From: CBDANW01 sp965197825 | Lineage (GTDB): Bacteria > Acidobacteriota > Vicinamibacteria > Marinacidobacterales > DATDRI01 | Direction of reading: 5' to 3' | DNA: 64,000 bases | NCBI GenBank assembly: GCA_965197825.1 | Contig: CBDANW010000003.1 | Location: 682,001 to 746,000 of the forward strand | In this document: one piece after another, positions 37,482 through 47,119 of the stretch | Numbering within the stretch: position 1 is the first letter of the stretch | Layout: every line of letters starts with the position of its first letter | Notes under the pieces: generated by a model | What the model saw: the letters and a program-made list of their open reading frames with translations, nothing else | Told to the model about the DNA's origin: nothing | Databases searched by the model: none | Translations under genes and position numbers: made by a program

Positions 37482-38020
37482 ATGGCCAAGAGGGGGGCGG
37501 GAACGAGAGGGGCCGCGAAAAAGAAGGCGAAAGCAAGTGGCAGCAAGAAAAAAGCTGCCAAAAAGCCATCGAAAACAAGGGCCGGCGCCTCCAGGGGCTC
37601 GCCACGCAAGCCTGGCAAGGGCGGCGTTGCTGTGCGAGTCCCCAACGCCATCGGCCTCCAGACGCAACACGTAGACTTCCTCACGCTGAGGCTGGACCAG
37701 GTCAAGAGATTCTATACAGAGATCCTGGGGTTCAAGCAGTTTCGGCAGGAGCCCAAGCTGAACTACCTCTACATCCGCACCACCGGGGGGGCGAGCCTGG
37801 GATTTATGCCGCCAACCCGCGAATGCTGGGCGAACAGCCGCCCCCCCGGGAGCCGACCCTCTATTTCATGGTCGTCGACGTGGACCGTGTCTACGCGAGG
37901 TTGCTCGCGAAGGGGGTGGGCTTTCTCGGTCCGCCGACTGAAATGCCCTGGGGGCACCGGGTGATCACGACCCAGGACCCCGAGGGACGCACGGTGATGT
38001 TGGCGTCGGAGAAGAGTTAG
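37482..38020 (+). CDS. VOC-family protein with histone-H1-like Lys/Ala tail, frameshifted
   Basis: The N-terminal about 50 residues are extremely basic and low-complexity (AAKKKAKASGSKKKAAKKPS), like histone H1 or bacterial HU/AlgP-type tails. A VOC/glyoxalase-like domain follows (THQ-type DFLTLRLDQVKRFYTEILGF, LYIRTTGGASLGFMPP). At about 37811 the frame changes, and the second half (MLGEQPPPREPTLYFMVVDV, GVGFLGPPTEMPWGHR, DPEGRTVMLASE) is in another frame to 38020. Total about 178 aa. Substrate unknown; a basic tail could target nucleic acid or polyphosphate. Confidence 0.7.
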
Positions 38021-38046
38021 TCGGTTTACAAGATTCTTTCCTGGCT

Positions 38047-38067
38047 CAACTCGGCCCGGACGAGTTG
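38047..38067. repeat. perfect hairpin downstream of the VOC gene
   Basis: CAACTCG and CGAGTTG form a 7-bp perfect stem around a GCCCGGA loop, 27 bp after the VOC stop. No T-run, so it may slow RNA decay or assist termination, but this is unproven. Confidence 0.4.
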
Positions 38068-38097
38068 GGAGTAGTGCGCTCCCCACGGCGACGGTTC

Positions 38098-38127
38098 TTG
38101 ACTTTTCAAGCTGGACGGGGCTATGTT
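38098..38127 (+). promoter_or_regulatory. predicted promoter of the S9 peptidase gene
   Basis: TTGACT (38098-38103), 18-bp spacer, TATGTT (38122-38127), 95 bp before the ATG at 38222, which has AGGAG 8 bp ahead of it. Confidence 0.45.
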
Positions 38128-38293
38128 AACGCTGATCGGGCCAGTCTAAGAGGGCTTTCGGATGTCCGTAACTTTCGGCACCGTCCCCGTTTCCTACCTG
38201 CGAAACCAAGGAGTCATTCCGATGAAAACGTATCCAGCCGGTTTTCTCGTTGTTACCTTTCTGGTTAGCCTGGGTTGTGGAGCTCTTGTCAAT

Positions 38294-39629
38294 AGGTGTG
38301 TAAAAAAGTTCAGGCAGCAGCAACCTTCGACGACTCCGTTACCCTGTCTCCATCTTCAAATCGAACGCCCAGGTGAACCTCTCGCATCAGCTCCGGTGCG
38401 TTGAGCCGGCGAAAATTCTTCTCCGCAACCAGAAGCAGTTTGAAGATTGTCGCAGTGGCGGACTCGACTTTCTTGAACCTTTTGGCCGCATCCGTTCTCA
38501 ATCTCAGTGCAGCGAACGGTGACTCCACGACGTTGCTCGTGCGAAGGTGTTGCCAGTGAGGCTTGGGAAAGGAATAGAAGCTGACCATCCGCTCCCAGTC
38601 CTCGTCGAGCACGTGCGCGGCCCCCGGAAGACCCTTGCGCAAGCACCAATCCTGGAACTTGGCCTTCTTCGTCTCGCACTCCTGCAGGCTGGTGGCGTAG
38701 GGGATCGCCGTCAACAGCGGCTTGGCCTGCGCCTGGTCCCTTTTCGGAATCCGGTCCAGTACGTTGAGGATTCGGTGGTTCCAGCACCGCTGTTCCTCAG
38801 CTTCTGGAAATACGTTTCGGGTCGCGGCCCAGATGCCCGTCACCGATCACCAAACGGGGACATCTCAGACCGCGCTTCTTCAGTCTCCGTAGCAGCGACG
38901 ACCATGACGCTTCGGATTCTCGATGCCCGGCCTCCAGCGTCAGGACGATTTTCGTCCCGTCGGACAGGCCACCAACCGCAACTAGCACCGCCGCCTTGTC
39001 CTTCTCAAGGCCGGCCTTCACGTACACGCCATCTACCCACAGGTACACGAGCTCGAGTTCTTCCAGTGGGCTAGCTAGCCACTGCTCGTACTCTCCCTGC
39101 CATTTCTGTTTCAGCCGCGACACCGTGCTGGGAGAAAGTGGAGCGTCCTCCCCTAGAAGCCCGCGGAGCGCCAGATCGAAATCTCCGTGAGCTAGTCCAT
39201 GCAGGTACAGCTCCGGAATCAACTCGCTCACCGTTTCGCTCCGACGCTTGAACAGCGGAAGCACTCGACTTTCGAACCTCTCCTCCACGTCCCGTACTCT
39301 CGGCCGGCGAACCGTCACTGTGCCCACGCTCATCGTCAGCTTCCGAGGCTTACCGTATCCATTTCGATAGCCCGCCGTTGTGTCCACGGGCTTCCGTCTC
39401 TCCGATTTCTCACGCCCGAGAAGCTCCGTGACTTCGGCTACCATCAGCTCCTGCACCCAATCCTGGATCTCAAGCCTCGCCCACTTCTCCAGCGACTCCC
39501 AAGCCACCCTTGACGAGCTCCGTCGTCCTGTGGTCTTTTCCTTCATGGCGGTGTCTCCTTCCGTTGGCCCCTTCACGCCGTGTTTCGTGACGCGGAAGGT
39601 TACTCCGCCTTTACTTTATTTCCACACCT
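38294..39629 (-). mobile_element. IS256-family insertion sequence
   Basis: About 1.34 kb. The left end AGGTGTGTAAAAAAGTTCAG and the right end (read on the minus strand) AGGTGTGGAAATAAAGTAAA form imperfect inverted repeats at 38294 and 39629. It carries one frameshifted mutator-type transposase gene. An 8-9-bp target duplication is not evident (left flank TCTTGTCAAT, right flank TCTGAGGGTA), so the copy may be rearranged. Confidence 0.78.
38310..39546 (-). CDS. IS256-family (mutator-type) transposase, frameshifted
   Basis: Start at ATG 39546 with AGGAG 8 bp ahead. The first part carries GYRNGYGKPRKLTMSVGTVTV, RRPRVRD, YLWVDGVYVK (first catalytic Asp) and VIGDG (second Asp); the frame breaks near 38825 right after GDGHLG, and the second part continues IWAATRNVFPEAEEQRCWNHR to the region with the catalytic Glu (TSNVVESPFAALRLR). 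Joined, about 410 aa, the family length. As written it is disabled. Confidence 0.85.
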
Positions 39630-41708
39630 TCTGAGGGTAGCTCCGGCTGTGGCTCTAAACTGCTGATCGCTCAAGAGGTGGAGGCTCCCCGTGACCTGAC
39701 GGTGAACGACCTCTTCCGAATCAAACAGGTCCGCGACCCCCAAGTCAGCCCCGACGGTGACTGGGTGGTCTATACCGTCACCACGGCCAATCTGGAGGCG
39801 GACAAGTCTGAAACCCGCCTGTGGATGATTCCACGGGAGGGCGGTGAGCCGATCCCCATGACGCGCGAAGGCGTGTCTTCGAGTCGCCCCCGCTGGAGTC
39901 CAGATGGAAGGTACCTCGCGTTCGTTTCGGGGCGGACCGATGAGAAGAATCAGGTCTGGCTTCTGAACCGACAGGGGGCGAGGCCCAGCAATTGACGAAG
40001 GTCATTCAGGGCGTTCGGTCTTATGAATTGTCGCCGGACGGAAGCCGGATGGTGCTGGTGAAACAGGACCCGACACCGGCAGAAAAGAAAGCAGCGGCCA
40101 AGGATGAGCAGGACGTCGATGTCGAAGAAACGCGGCCACCCTGGGTGGTCGACCGCCTGCTTTTCAAACGCGACCGGGTAGGATACCTCGATCGACGGCG
40201 AGACCACCTCTATCTCATCGACGTCGCAACCCGCGAGATCGCGCAAATCACCTCGGGAGATTTTGACGACAGCCAACCGGCCTGGTCACCGGACTGGGCG
40301 CTTCATCGCTTTTGTCAGTAACCGCACCGAGGAACCGGATCGGAACTACAATAAGGACATCTGGATTGTGGCGGCGGACAACCCCGACGAAGGGAAGACG
40401 CCACGACGTGTGACCAGGTTTCCAGATGAAGACAGCTCACCGTCTTGGTCGCCCGATGGCAAATGGCTCGTCTACACAAGCAAGACGCTTGTTCGGGCCA
40501 ACGCCTTTTCCATCTCTAATCTCGCTACCATACCGGCCGAAGGCGGAACGCCCAGCCTGTTGATCGAACACTTGGATCGCACCGCGATCTCTCCTCGTTT
40601 CTCGGTCGATGGTCGGTTCATACTTTTTGTGCTCGAAGATAGCGGTCAACGACACCTGGCACGGATTTCGGCAAGAGGGGGCCAGCTTTCCCATATTATC
40701 GGCGGTCCCCGTAGTGTTCGGGAATTCTCCGTGGGCGTAAGCGGGGAATTGGTCGCGCTGATCACCGAGCCGCACGTTCCCGCCGAAGTCTTCGCACTGG
40801 ACGGGACCGACCTCCGGCAGCTGACACACGAGAATGCCGACCTTCTGTCGGAAGTACGACTGGCAGAGGTCGAGAACGTCCACTTCCCCAGCCGCGACGG
40901 AACCGAAATCGAAGGCTTCATCTACAAGCCGCTGGATTTCACTCCCGGGAAGCGCTATCCCACGTTGCTGCGAATCCACGGCGGACCCATTTCGCAATAT
41001 CAACTGTCATTCAACTTTCAAGCTCAGCTCTTCGCTGCCCACGGCTATGTCGTGGTGATGACGAATCCACGCGGGTCCTCCGGTTATGGACAGGACTTCT
41101 CAATGGCCATCTTCGCCGATTGGGGAAACAAGGACTATGAAGACGTCATGGCGGGGGTGGACTATGCCATCGAGCAAGGTTACGCCGACCCCGACCGGTT
41201 GGGCGTGGGCGGCTGGTCCTACGGCGGCATCCTGACGAATTACGTCATCACCAAAACAGACCGCTTCAAAGGCGCGGTCTCGGACGCCAGTCTGGGACTC
41301 AACACAGCCAACTACGGGCATGATCATTACGAGAAATGGTACGAGCAGGAGTTCGGCCTGCCCTGGAAGAACCGGGAGTTGTGGGAAAGGCTTTCTCCCT
41401 ACAACGACGTGGAAAAGATCGTGACGCCGACGTTGTGGATGGGTGGCGAGATCGATTGGAATGTGCCGATCCTGAACTCCGAGCAGATGTACATTGCCAT
41501 GAAACGGATGGGACGAGAGACCCAGTTGGTCGTCTACCCGGGCCAATACCACAGCATCCGTGAACCTTCGTATCAGAAAGACCGGCTGGAGAGATACTTG
41601 GCCTGGTATGAGAAGTATGTCAAGGGAATCTCCGGGCCTCAGCCAACAGAAACGAGCGAGGAAAGAGATGAGAGGATCGAAAAAGTTGGCGGCGGGGGCA
41701 AGAATTGA

Positions 41709-41968
41709 ACCTTCCTTTGTCGTCGAGATAGGGAGCCAGCATCACTCCGAAGCTAGTCCCCTTGGCTTAATTCCTAAACCGGCCTGGCGGCCGCAACGCT
41801 GTAATTGGAACTCGCCTGTTTGCGGTCGCCGGGACTAGTGCTCGCCCATGCTTCAGCCTGCCCAGGCGGGCTTGTCTCGCCGAAGTCTCGTAATCCTCAA
41901 GCGGACGAAGGCGGGCGGTGCTTCATGCTAAGATGGGCGCGCAGACGTGAATTTGGATCGCTTCTAAG
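41709..41968. other. 260-bp intergenic region before the lysine operon
   Basis: No gene seen. A CTAG-bounded stretch (41753-41838) has only 8 bp of end symmetry (CTAGTCCC/GGGACTAG) and is a weak element candidate. A GCCTGCCCAGGCGGGC hairpin is near 41862-41877, and TAAGAT near 41929 could be a -10 box for the operon. No lysine riboswitch fold is recognised by eye. Confidence 0.4.
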
Positions 41969-42979
41969 ATGAAGACACTGTTTGATTTCATTCGGCAGCT
42001 CATCGACATCCCGTCGGTTACCGGCGAGGAAGGCGACGTGGCTGGGTTTGTAGAAAAGACTCTTGTAGACCGGGGCTTCAAGGTCACTCTCCAGGAGGTC
42101 GAACCCGGGCGCTACAACGTCTATGCGCTGACCGATGGGAAACCCAAGGTGGTTCTCTGCACGCATCTGGACACCGTGCCGCCTTTCTACGAGAGCTCGG
42201 AGGACGAAGAGTACATCTACGGTCGCGGTGCGTGCGACGCGAAAGGATGCCTGGCGGCGATGGTAGAGGCCGCCAGTAAGCTTCGTGACGGAAATGCGAG
42301 AGGGCTAGGCCTCCTTTTCGTCGTAGGCGAAGAAGTGGACAGCATCGGGGCAAAAACGGCGAATCGGCTCGAGCCCGGCTCGAGCTACGTCCTGGTCGGA
42401 GAGCCGACCGAGAGCCGCATGGCTTCGGGGCACAAGGGAACCTTCGGATTCGTGCTGCACGCTCGAGGACGTGCCGCTCACTCCGCGTACCCGAATCTCG
42501 GCGATTCCGCGATCGAGCGTTTGATGGACGCCCTCGAAAGGATTCGCCGGGCGGATTGGGGGCGGAGCCCGTTGCTCGGCCAGGCAACGGTCAACGTGGG
42601 AACTCTCTCCGGTGGCGTGGCGGCGAACGTGATTGCGGCAGAAGCCAAAGCCGAAGTCTTGGTGCGAGTGGTGGGCAAGGCCTCGGACGCCGAGGCGAGG
42701 CTTCGGGAGATCATCGGCACGGATTCCAGCTTCGACTATCGGGTGTTTAGCAAGAACGACGCGGTCACGTGCGAGACATTGCCTGGTTTCGATGTGGCTC
42801 CCGTATCCTTCGGCACGGATATCCCGTCTCTCACCGAGCTCGGGAAACCCTTGCTCTTGGGACCTGGTTCGATTCACGACGCCCACAGTGCTAGAGAGAA
42901 AATCGGCAAGCAGGAAGCCGCGCGTGCCGTGGAGCTCTATCACCAGGCGGCGTCGGAACTATTGGAGCGCGTTTCCTGA
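41969..42979 (+). CDS. M20 family deacylase, probable succinyl-diaminopimelate desuccinylase (DapE-like)
   Basis: 336 aa. Dinuclear-zinc peptidase motifs: LCTHLDTVPPF (His/Asp), GRGACDAKGCLAAMV (bridging Asp), VGEEVDSIGA (catalytic Glu pair), VGEPTESRMASGHKG, and the dimerisation domain (ARGRAAHSAYPNLG). First gene of an overlapping run with asd, lysC, dapB, dapA and dapD (N-succinyltransferase), so desuccinylation of L,L-SDAP is the likely job. It is shorter than DapE of E. coli, and an acetyl-lysine- or acetyl-ornithine-type activity is not excluded. Stop overlaps asd by 1 bp. Confidence 0.8.
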   Translation: MKTLFDFIRQLIDIPSVTGEEGDVAGFVEKTLVDRGFKVTLQEVEPGRYNVYALTDGKPKVVLCTHLDTVPPFYESSEDEEYIYGRGACDAKGCLAAMVEAASKLRDGNARGLGLLFVVGEEVDSIGAKTANRLEPGSSYVLVGEPTESRMASGHKGTFGFVLHARGRAAHSAYPNLGDSAIERLMDALERIRRADWGRSPLLGQATVNVGTLSGGVAANVIAAEAKAEVLVRVVGKASDAEARLREIIGTDSSFDYRVFSKNDAVTCETLPGFDVAPVSFGTDIPSLTELGKPLLLGPGSIHDAHSAREKIGKQEAARAVELYHQAASELLERVS

Positions 42980-44055
42980 TGGCGAATCGGCCGACACGAC
43001 TCAAGGCAGCTGTATTGGGGGCTACCGGTACGGTGGGGCAAAGGTTCGTGGAGCACCTTGCCGCCCATCCGTGGTTCGAGCTGACTCGTCTCTCCGCCTC
43101 CGAGCGATCCGCGGGCAAGACGTATCATGAAGCGTGCGGTTGGCGTCTGTCGTCACCCATGCCGGAAGCCGTCGCCGCACAGGTCGTGCAAGACATGGAG
43201 CCTGACGGTTCCATCGATTTGGCGTTCTCCGCGCTCAGTGCTGACGTGGCGGCCGACGTCGAGATGGCCTGGGCACGGGCCGGTGTGCCGGTTTTCAGCA
43301 ACGCGAGGAGCTACCGTCTCGAGCCGGACGTTCCACTACTGATTCCAGAAATCAATCCCGATCACCTGGAGCTGGTAGTGAAGCAAAAGGCATCGCGCAA
43401 GTTGCCCAATGCCGGTTTCATCGTGACCAATGCCAATTGCTCGACGACCGTGCTGGCCATGGCGCTGGCGCCGTTGGAGCGTGCGTTCGGTTTGCGCAGG
43501 GTATCGGTCGTGACTTTGCAGGCCATCTCTGGTGCCGGCTATCCAGGGCTCCCGTCCATGGAGATTCTTGGGAACGTCATTCCCTTCATCGCGGGCGAGG
43601 AAGAAAAAATGGAGGCGGAGACGCGGAAGATTCTCGGCAAACTCAACGGGGGTACGGTAGCACCGGCCGAGTTGGTGCTCTCGGCACAGGTCAATCGAGT
43701 TCCGGTTTTCGATGGCCACACCGAATCCGTTTCCTTCGAGACGGCCCGCCCGGCCCGCCTGGAGGAGATTCGGGAGGCCTTGACGTCTTTTCGAGGCGAG
43801 CCCCAGGAAGCCAAGCTGCCCTCCGCGCCTTGTCATCCAATATTGGTTCTCGACGGGTCGGATCGCCCGCAGCCGATGCTCGACCTCTATCGCGAAAAGG
43901 CCATGGCCACATTGGTCGGTCGGTTGCGCCCCTGTCCGGTCCTCGGTTTCAAGATGAGCTTGTTGGGGCACAATACGATTCGTGGGGCGGCGGGTGGCTC
44001 CATCCTGAACGCCGAGCTGGCGCGCGAGAAAGGTCTCCTCGGGAGAGATCGATGA
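42979..44055 (+). CDS. asd: aspartate-semialdehyde dehydrogenase
   Basis: 358 aa. NADP motif VLGATGTVGQRFVE, catalytic Cys in TNANCSTTVLAMAL, QAISGAGYPG, and the C-terminal NTIRGAAGGSILNAE. Length and the ARSYR-like motif fit the archaeal/fungal-type branch. Makes the branch-point intermediate for lysine, threonine and methionine. Overlaps lysC (ATGA). Confidence 0.94.
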   Translation: MANRPTRLKAAVLGATGTVGQRFVEHLAAHPWFELTRLSASERSAGKTYHEACGWRLSSPMPEAVAAQVVQDMEPDGSIDLAFSALSADVAADVEMAWARAGVPVFSNARSYRLEPDVPLLIPEINPDHLELVVKQKASRKLPNAGFIVTNANCSTTVLAMALAPLERAFGLRRVSVVTLQAISGAGYPGLPSMEILGNVIPFIAGEEEKMEAETRKILGKLNGGTVAPAELVLSAQVNRVPVFDGHTESVSFETARPARLEEIREALTSFRGEPQEAKLPSAPCHPILVLDGSDRPQPMLDLYREKAMATLVGRLRPCPVLGFKMSLLGHNTIRGAAGGSILNAELAREKGLLGRDR

Positions 44056-45455
44056 TCGTCATGAAGTTTGGCGGGACCTCCGTGCAAGACGGTCCGGCCA
44101 TGCGACGGGCGGTCGAGATCATCGAATCGGAAAAAGATCGTCGCCCCCTCGTTGTGTCATCGGCCATCGCCGGTGCCACCGACTCGCTGCTGCGCATGGG
44201 GCAGACCGCGCTTTCCGGTGACACGCGGGCGGCTCAGGAGATACTCTCTGAGCTGGTGAGCCGGCATCGTTGGATCCTTTTCGATCTCGGCTTGGGGAAA
44301 ACCGCCGAACGCGATTTGGCGGACCTCATCGCGCGCTACGCCGAAGAGCTGGAAAATTTCACTCGTGGTGTCGTTCTTCTCCGCGAGCTGACTCCGCGCA
44401 TTCAAGATGCCCTGGTGGGATATGGGGAGCGTCTGGCGGTCGGCCTTTTGACCGCCGCCGCGCGGGCACGAGGGCTTGACGCCGTTCATGTGGACGCACG
44501 CGAAGTGATGCTCACCGACACTCGCTTCGGCAAGGCGCGTCCCGAACGCGAGAAGCTGCCGGAGCGTTGTCGGGAAAAGATCGCTACCATCGCGGATAGC
44601 GGCAAGATTCCCATCATAGAGGGTTTCGTGGGCTCTACCAGCGACGGTGAGCCGACGACCCTTGGCCGAGGTGGTTCCGACTTTACGGCATCGCTATTCG
44701 GTGCGGCGCTCGAAGCGGAAGAGATCCAGATTTGGACCGACGTCGACGGCATGCTCACTGCCGACCATCGACTGGTGCCGGAAGGGATGAAGATTCGGGA
44801 GCTTTCTTTCGCCGAGGCCGCCGAGCTCGCATACTTTGGGGCCCGCGTGCTGCACCCCAGCACCATCGAGCCCGCGGTTTCTCGGGACATCCCAGTGAGG
44901 ATCTTGAACTCGCGGCGACCCGGAGCGAGCGGGACGACGATCGCGCCCCGGTGTCGAAAGACCGGCGTGGCAGTCAAGTCGATCGCCGCGAAGAAGGGGA
45001 TTGTCGTGATCGACGTCAAGGCACACCGGATGCTCATGGCCCACGGATTCCTCAAGTCGATGTTCGAGGTTTTCGATCGCCTAGAGGTGCCGGTCGATTT
45101 GGTCTCGACCTCGGAGGTCAGCGTTTCCCTGACGGTAGACTCGGTGGAGAAGCTAGCCGACGTGGTGGAGGAGCTCTCAGCCTTTTCGGAAGTAACCGTG
45201 GAAAGAGACTGCGCCATCGTTTGTCTGGTAGGGGAGGAGCTCCGATCCACGCCCCGTATCGCGTCTCGTGTCTTTACGGCACTGGGAGACATCAACGTGC
45301 GCATGATCTCCCAAGGCGCGTCGGAAGTGAATCTGTCCTTTGTGGTTCGTGAGGGCGATGCCGACCATGCCGTCAGGAAACTCCACGCGGAGTTCTTCGA
45401 GGGGATCGAGCTCCCGGAAGTCTTCGAGGCGGTGAATCGGGAGGCCGTGACTTGA
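44052..45455 (+). CDS. lysC: aspartate kinase
   Basis: 467 aa from ATG 44052, which overlaps the asd stop. KFGGTSVQDGPAM, GEPTTLGRGGSDFTASLFG and two C-terminal ACT domains (about 310-460: GIVVIDVKAHRMLMAHGFLK, ALGDINVRMISQGASEVNLS), the usual site of lysine or threonine feedback. Long monofunctional type (like LysC/ThrA kinase part). Commits aspartate to the pathway. Its stop overlaps dapB (TTGA). Confidence 0.95.
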   Translation: MIVMKFGGTSVQDGPAMRRAVEIIESEKDRRPLVVSSAIAGATDSLLRMGQTALSGDTRAAQEILSELVSRHRWILFDLGLGKTAERDLADLIARYAEELENFTRGVVLLRELTPRIQDALVGYGERLAVGLLTAAARARGLDAVHVDAREVMLTDTRFGKARPEREKLPERCREKIATIADSGKIPIIEGFVGSTSDGEPTTLGRGGSDFTASLFGAALEAEEIQIWTDVDGMLTADHRLVPEGMKIRELSFAEAAELAYFGARVLHPSTIEPAVSRDIPVRILNSRRPGASGTTIAPRCRKTGVAVKSIAAKKGIVVIDVKAHRMLMAHGFLKSMFEVFDRLEVPVDLVSTSEVSVSLTVDSVEKLADVVEELSAFSEVTVERDCAIVCLVGEELRSTPRIASRVFTALGDINVRMISQGASEVNLSFVVREGDADHAVRKLHAEFFEGIELPEVFEAVNREAVT

Positions 45456-46189
45456 ATCTCGCGCTGGTCGGACGAGGTCGCATGGGCTCGGAAGTGGAGA
45501 GACTGGCCCGGGCGGATGGGCACAAGATTCAGTTCACCATAGACCTGCCGGAGAACGCCGACGGGGCTGGTCTCACGCCGAAGGCCCTCACCGGTGTGGA
45601 GGCGGTCATCGACTTCAGCGAGCCCGAAGCGGTCATGCCCAATATCCGTCGCGTGGCACAGGCGAACGTGCCGATGGTGGTGGGAACGACCGGATGGTAC
45701 GATGGGCTCGAAGAAGCACGCCGGTTGATCGAGAAACACGAAAGCGCGTTGGTATTTGGTGCCAATTTCTCCATCGGAGCGAATCTCTTCCTGAAAATGG
45801 CCGAGTACGCCGCCCGTCTTTTCAACCCTTTTCCCGAATACGACCCGTACGTGGTGGAGCACCACCACCGTGACAAGGTCGACGCCCCCAGCGGAACCGC
45901 TCTTCGGCTGGCCGAACGGCTGCTTGCGCATACGGAACGTAAGACGCGGATACAGGCGGGGAACCCGACGGGGAAGATTGCGCCCGATGCGCTTCACGTC
46001 GCTTCGCTGCGAGCGGGGGCAGCTTTCGGACGCCACGGCTTGTGCTTCGACAGCCCTACAGATACGGTGGAGCTCGTGCACACGGCACGGAATCGAGAGG
46101 GTTTCGCCTGCGGCGCGTTGTACGCCGCGGAGTGGATTCGAGGCAAGAAAGGCGTATTCGAGTTCGCCGACTTGTTGGCGGTGGAGTAG
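45452..46189 (+). CDS. dapB: 4-hydroxy-tetrahydrodipicolinate reductase
   Basis: 245 aa from TTG 45452, overlapping the lysC stop. NAD(P) motif LVGRGRMGSEVERLA, VVGTTGWYDG, and the catalytic HHHRDKVDAPSGTALRLAE. Reduces HTPA to tetrahydrodipicolinate for diaminopimelate and lysine synthesis. Next gene dapA starts 3 bp after its stop. Confidence 0.95.
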   Translation: MNLALVGRGRMGSEVERLARADGHKIQFTIDLPENADGAGLTPKALTGVEAVIDFSEPEAVMPNIRRVAQANVPMVVGTTGWYDGLEEARRLIEKHESALVFGANFSIGANLFLKMAEYAARLFNPFPEYDPYVVEHHHRDKVDAPSGTALRLAERLLAHTERKTRIQAGNPTGKIAPDALHVASLRAGAAFGRHGLCFDSPTDTVELVHTARNREGFACGALYAAEWIRGKKGVFEFADLLAVE

Positions 46190-46192
46190 CTC

Positions 46193-47095
46193 ATGAGTAA
46201 GCCATGGCAGGGAACCTTTACCGCATTGGTGACTCCGTTTACCGCGGACGGGGCCATAGACGAAGATGCGCTCGCCAAGCTCGTGGACCTTCAAATTGAA
46301 GGAGGCGTCGAGGGCATCGTCGCCTGTGGGACGACCGGGGAGAGCGCGACGCTCAGCAACGAGGAGCAGTTGCGGGTCATACAGCTAGTCAGGGAGCGCG
46401 TCGATGCTCGGGTGATGGTGATGGCCGGGGCAGGGGGAAACAGCACCGAGAAGGTCGTAGCCCAGGCCCGCGCCGCCGGCTCGTTGGGGGTGGACGGGAT
46501 TCTTTCCGTCGTACCCTACTACAACAAACCGACGCAGGAAGGACTGTACCGCCACTTCTCCGAGCTTGCGGACGCCTTGGATGTCCCGGTTATCCTCTAC
46601 AACGTTCCGTCCCGCACAGGCGCGAACCTTCTGCCGGTGACCGTCAGGCGTCTTGCGAAACACGAAAACGTCCGAGGAATCAAGGAGGCGTCGGGAAACC
46701 TGTCTCAAGTCATGGAGCTCCTCGGTGAGCGCCCGAAAGGCTTCCGCGTATTGTCCGGAGAGGATTACCTCGCATTCTCGATTCTCGGGTTGGGCGGCGA
46801 CGGTGTGGTTTCAGTTGTCTCCAACGAAGTGCCCATGCTCATGAGCCGAATGGTACGCGAGGCTCTGGCGGGGCGACTCGCGGACGCGAGGGAGATTCAT
46901 TTCCGGTTGCTCGGTTTGATGAACGCAAACTTCCTCGAGTCCAATCCCATTCCGGTCAAGGCCGCCCTCGCGATGATGGGGCTCATCGGGGAGCACTACC
47001 GCCTGCCTCTGGTTCCTATCGATGAAGAGAATCGATCCCGGCTTCGCGAGGAGCTCGCACTCCTAGATCTTGTCGAAGAGCTCACCCGTAGCTGA
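46193..47095 (+). CDS. dapA: 4-hydroxy-tetrahydrodipicolinate synthase
   Basis: 300 aa TIM barrel. Motifs: CGTTGESATLSNEEQ, VPYYNKPTQEGLYRHF, YNVPSRTGANL, the Schiff-base Lys in GIKEASGNLSQV. Condenses pyruvate and aspartate semialdehyde, both supplied through neighbouring asd and lysC. Confidence 0.96.
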   Translation: MSKPWQGTFTALVTPFTADGAIDEDALAKLVDLQIEGGVEGIVACGTTGESATLSNEEQLRVIQLVRERVDARVMVMAGAGGNSTEKVVAQARAAGSLGVDGILSVVPYYNKPTQEGLYRHFSELADALDVPVILYNVPSRTGANLLPVTVRRLAKHENVRGIKEASGNLSQVMELLGERPKGFRVLSGEDYLAFSILGLGGDGVVSVVSNEVPMLMSRMVREALAGRLADAREIHFRLLGLMNANFLESNPIPVKAALAMMGLIGEHYRLPLVPIDEENRSRLREELALLDLVEELTRS

Positions 47096-47119
47096 GCCCG
47101 AGGGGAACGCCATTCTCAC

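Larger units (their letters stand above)
38222..41708 (+). pseudogene. S9 family (prolyl oligopeptidase/DPP-type) peptidase, split by IS256 and frameshifts
   Basis: A signal-peptide start (MKTYPAGFLVVTFLVSLGCG) with AGGAG ahead lies at 38222; the IS256 element follows from 38294; the mature N-terminus (LLIAQEVEAPRDLTVNDLFR) resumes after 39629. Beta-propeller segments then run in three frames (39678-39990, 39992-about 40300, about 40300-41708; breaks near 39985 and 40293). The catalytic domain is intact: Ser in GGWSYGG, Asp in GGEIDWNVP, His in YPGQYHSI. The secreted peptidase is therefore probably inactive here. That 38222 is its original start is inference from the family's signal-peptide position. 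Confidence 0.75.

Noticed and set aside
41753..41838. CTAG-bounded 86-bp stretch after the S9 peptidase as a further MITE
   Set aside because: Only CTAGTCCC/GGGACTAG match at the ends (4 bp beyond CTAG), ends do not start TGYC, and it is not at a stop codon.
41709..41968. Lysine riboswitch before the dap operon
   Set aside because: No recognisable lysine-aptamer pattern by eye; a covariance-model search would be needed.
44486..46294. Very long open frame on the minus strand across lysC and dapB (about 600 codons)
   Set aside because: Antisense shadow of high-GC genes; both plus-strand genes are complete with catalytic motifs and the antisense peptide matches no family.
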